43,109 nucleotides of DNA, from positions 1 through 43,109 of the forward strand of contig JAUNWH010000019.1 of assembly GCA_030540405.1 (NCBI GenBank), read 5' to 3'. The notes under the pieces are model-generated. The model made no database searches. It had not been told where the DNA came from and saw nothing but the letters and a program-made list of their open reading frames with translations. Source of the stretch: Spirochaetales bacterium. Its GTDB lineage: Bacteria > Spirochaetota > Spirochaetia > Treponematales > Treponemataceae. Below, piece after piece: positions 41,008 to 43,109 of the stretch (within the stretch, counting starts at the first letter, position 1; each line of letters starts with the position of its first letter). The translations under genes and the position numbers were made by a program.

Positions 41008-42894
41008 CTAAAATTTGAAGTCCGACATTTTTTCGCTTAATGACTTGACGTTCGCGGAATTTTCCAAAACGTGTTCCTTTGAATCTGCCAAAGTTTCTGT
41101 AACTTTTTGAACAGATTCATTAATCGAATTTACTTTTGTGTTTGTTTCTGAAGTTACTTTGTTCAAGTTCTTCATTTCAATAGAAATCTGCTCGCCGCCT
41201 TTCAGCATTTCCGCCGCGCCGTCCTTTACAGTTGCTGTTGATTCTGTCAAGCGGCTGATTCCTTCAAGAATCTGCTTGTTGCCTTCAGTCTGTTCAGTCA
41301 TCGCATTGGAAATTATAAGCTCTTCGTTCTGAACTTTCTTTATGAGAGAATAAATATTGTTAAACTGAGCAGAAACTTCATTTGCATTTGTGGCAACCGA
41401 GTTGATTGATTCAGAAAGACTTCTAAGGTTGTTTTCAATGGATTTTGCGCGCTCATTGCTTTGTTCTGCGAGTTTTCTAATTTCGTCCGCAACAACAGAG
41501 AATCCTTTGCCCGCATCACCGGCATGGGCAGCTTCAATCGCGGCATTCATAGAAAGAAGGTTTGTCTGGCTTGCAATATCCTGAATGACTTTGCTTGCGT
41601 CCATCAGCAATGTTGATTTTTCCAGAACTTCTTCGGAAAGCTCGCTTGCAATGTGGACTTTTTTCATTCCGGCTTCGGATGCGCTTTCAAGCTCCTGAAC
41701 AGTGCCGTTGTTCTTCTTAAGGCTTGAAGTTACTCCGTTTACGTTTGCAACCATCTGCTCAATTGCGGCTGAAGACTGGTCGATTGCTGATGTCTGCTTT
41801 TCAATTTCTTCATTCAAGTGGCGGATGTGTTTGATGATTTCTTCAACCGTCGCGCTTGTCTCTTCAACCGAGGCAACCTGATTTATCATTTCATTTTTTA
41901 CGGAATTTGAAATGCTTTTTACATTTGCAATTTCTGAAATCGACTGGTCAACGTGCTCCGAAACTTCAGACGAAACAGACAGCGTGGAATTTACGTCCTT
42001 GCTGATTTCCTGAAAAATCGTTCTTATGATTCTGTATGCGTTGTTCAAGTCGTTTATGATGATTCCGAAGTCGTTTCTTGTAACAACCTGTGCCCGTTTT
42101 ATCGCATAGTTCTTTTCAGCAAGCGCGCCCAAAATTTGTTTTTCCTGCTGAAGATTGTTCTTTATGTCGTAAGCTGTAACGGAAGTTGTAAGTCCGACTG
42201 AAATAAAGCAGAATACTGCCGCCGGGAAAATAACTTTTAGAACGCCGGAAACAGAAGAGTCAGAGGCAACGCTAGGAACCAAAAAGGATGCCGTGATGAC
42301 AAGAAAACAGCCCAAAAGGTTTACAAGCGTCATCAGTATGATTCTTTCGCGGTTTGATGAAGTGACAACGGACTTATCAAACGGAAGCCAGTGCAAAAAG
42401 TGCTCAAAGCGGCTGTTGAAAACTGTGTAAAAGCTGATTCCGTAGAGCAGCATGAAGCCTGTGCAGATAAGAATGATTGAAAGATACGGCGAGCTTCCTT
42501 CAAATGCTTCAAACTGCGTGCCCTTGGAATGAATTACGAAGCAGGCAAGAAAAGGTATTGCAATTCCTAAAGCTAAATTTATTACAAACAGCATCTTGCC
42601 GGAATATTTTAATAAAAGATTTATTTTTCTAATGCGTTCATCTGTTCCATCATAAGATTCAATCCTTTTTCTAAGAAATCTGTAAAAAACAAACGGGCAT
42701 AAAATTGCAATCACATAGGCAAGAATTGTGTAAGGTGAAAATAAGATAGTGACAAATTCATCAACCGTAGCAATTCCTGTAATGAATAAATAAGCCGGAG
42801 CTAGCAAAAATGGTGAAAATGAAGATAAAAGCAACAGCAAAGGAAGCTTTACATAAAATAATTTTCTGTCAGTTTCTGAAAGTTTTTGTTCCAT
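41008..42894 (-). CDS. Methyl-accepting chemotaxis protein with six-helix membrane domain
   Basis: 628 residues. The N-terminal 255 or so contain six membrane helices (about 16-40, 55-75, 98-120, 135-158, 185-208, 220-243) and little periplasmic sequence, so the sensing part is membrane-embedded. A cytoplasmic signalling coiled coil follows, with the highly conserved hairpin tip [20 protein letters not shown] and then [20 protein letters not shown], which binds CheA/CheW. A canonical ligand-binding periplasmic domain is absent. TTGATA-17-TATACT precedes it. It lies upstream of the riboswitch operon with its own promoter. Confidence 0.93.
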   Translation of the reverse strand: MEQKLSETDRKLFYVKLPLLLLLSSFSPFLLAPAYLFITGIATVDEFVTILFSPYTILAYVIAILCPFVFYRFLRKRIESYDGTDERIRKINLLLKYSGKMLFVINLALGIAIPFLACFVIHSKGTQFEAFEGSSPYLSIILICTGFMLLYGISFYTVFNSRFEHFLHWLPFDKSVVTSSNRERIILMTLVNLLGCFLVITASFLVPSVASDSSVSGVLKVIFPAAVFCFISVGLTTSVTAYDIKNNLQQEKQILGALAEKNYAIKRAQVVTRNDFGIIINDLNNAYRIIRTIFQEISKDVNSTLSVSSEVSEHVDQSISEIANVKSISNSVKNEMINQVASVEETSATVEEIIKHIRHLNEEIEKQTSAIDQSSAAIEQMVANVNGVTSSLKKNNGTVQELESASEAGMKKVHIASELSEEVLEKSTLLMDASKVIQDIASQTNLLSMNAAIEAAHAGDAGKGFSVVADEIRKLAEQSNERAKSIENNLRSLSESINSVATNANEVSAQFNNIYSLIKKVQNEELIISNAMTEQTEGNKQILEGISRLTESTATVKDGAAEMLKGGEQISIEMKNLNKVTSETNTKVNSINESVQKVTETLADSKEHVLENSANVKSLSEKMSDFKF

Positions 42895-42914
42895 AAAAAA
42901 TAATCCTCATAAAT

Positions 42915-42943
42915 AGTATATTTTTATAACCAGTCTGTATCAA
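42915..42943 (-). promoter_or_regulatory. Promoter of the chemoreceptor gene
   Basis: Minus strand TTGATA (42938-42943), a 17-base spacer, then TATACT (42915-42920), followed by an AGGATT ribosome site and the ATG at 42894. Confidence 0.65.
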
Positions 42944-43033
42944 GTAAATTTTAATTTTTTTATGAAAAATTAAAAATCTTTGCACAATCTTGACATTTCC
43001 CAATATATGTTTGTGAGGAATTTTAGCTTTAAA

Positions 43034-43109
43034 AATAAAGTAACTATGTTTAGCGAATAAAGTAACTATATTTCCAAATTTAGTTACTTTATTTTAAAAT
43101 ATAGTTACT
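43034..43109. repeat. Array of four GTAACTA boxes (two direct, two inverted)
   Basis: GTAACTA occurs at 43040-43046 and 43062-43068, and its inverse TAGTTAC at 43081-43087 and 43102-43108, spaced about 19-22 bases, close to two DNA turns. The middle pair forms a large inverted repeat (AATAAAGTAACTA/TAGTTACTTTATT). The last box touches the window end, so the array may continue. It could be an operator array, iterons or the end of a mobile element. Confidence 0.7.

Overview
The window looks like chromosomal DNA of a treponeme (Spirochaetota, probably a host-associated Treponema). The reasons are moderate-to-low G+C with A/T-rich third positions, many TTG/GTG starts, a giant 'SpiroCoCo'-type coiled-coil protein, a very long double acyl-CoA dehydratase activase, several signal-peptide proteins of unknown family, and a chemoreceptor. 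The genus is inferred from gene content. No rRNA, tRNA, CRISPR array or transposase gene was found, and no gene-free stretch exceeds about 300 bases.

Region 1 (1-9.7 kb, housekeeping). It holds a small membrane protein; hisH-hisF; a convergent queD-pyk pair; a palindromic REP-like repeat; a secreted protein; a 64-residue acidic protein with its own promoter and terminator; argC (short type); a small lipoprotein converging on a secreted von Willebrand A protein; a 365-residue protein of unknown family; and an XRE-cupin regulator.

Region 2 (9.8-28.6 kb, all + strand). A 1524-residue activase is followed by a run of envelope genes: a secreted 461-residue protein, a 961-residue TPR protein, a predicted outer-membrane barrel, ExbB, ExbD and a TonB-like protein. 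The spacing is tight (several overlaps), so this looks like one trans-envelope energy-transduction machine. A HAD hydrolase and an 1811-residue membrane-anchored coiled coil with a C-terminal HTH-like motif follow, closed by a strong terminator.

Region 3 (28.7-33.5 kb). It holds an Asp/Glu racemase family protein, a MarR regulator with a pyridoxamine-phosphate-oxidase-like protein behind a palindromic operator, and an XRE regulator divergent from an MBOAT O-acyltransferase. The MBOAT gene is split in two by a one-base shift. An SGNH-like partner follows it.

Region 4 (33.6-39.6 kb, all - strand, accessory). This is a dense run of small genes: four GNAT or GNAT-like loci, a GTGA/ATGA-overlapped antitoxin-like/GNAT/unknown trio, a deoxyribosyltransferase-like protein, two Nudix hydrolases, a frameshifted GNAT-like remnant with a G10 tract, a decayed VOC gene fused out of frame to a truncated DUF3795 gene, a cysteine-rich protein and a P-loop kinase.

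Region 5 (39.6-43.1 kb). A lone sodium-pump decarboxylase beta subunit (OadB/GcdB type) lies behind its own promoter. Its leader resembles a yybP-ykoY (manganese) riboswitch that overlaps an intrinsic terminator. Upstream is a six-helix methyl-accepting chemotaxis protein, and the window ends in an array of four GTAACTA boxes. The riboswitch-OadB pairing is the most unexpected observation.
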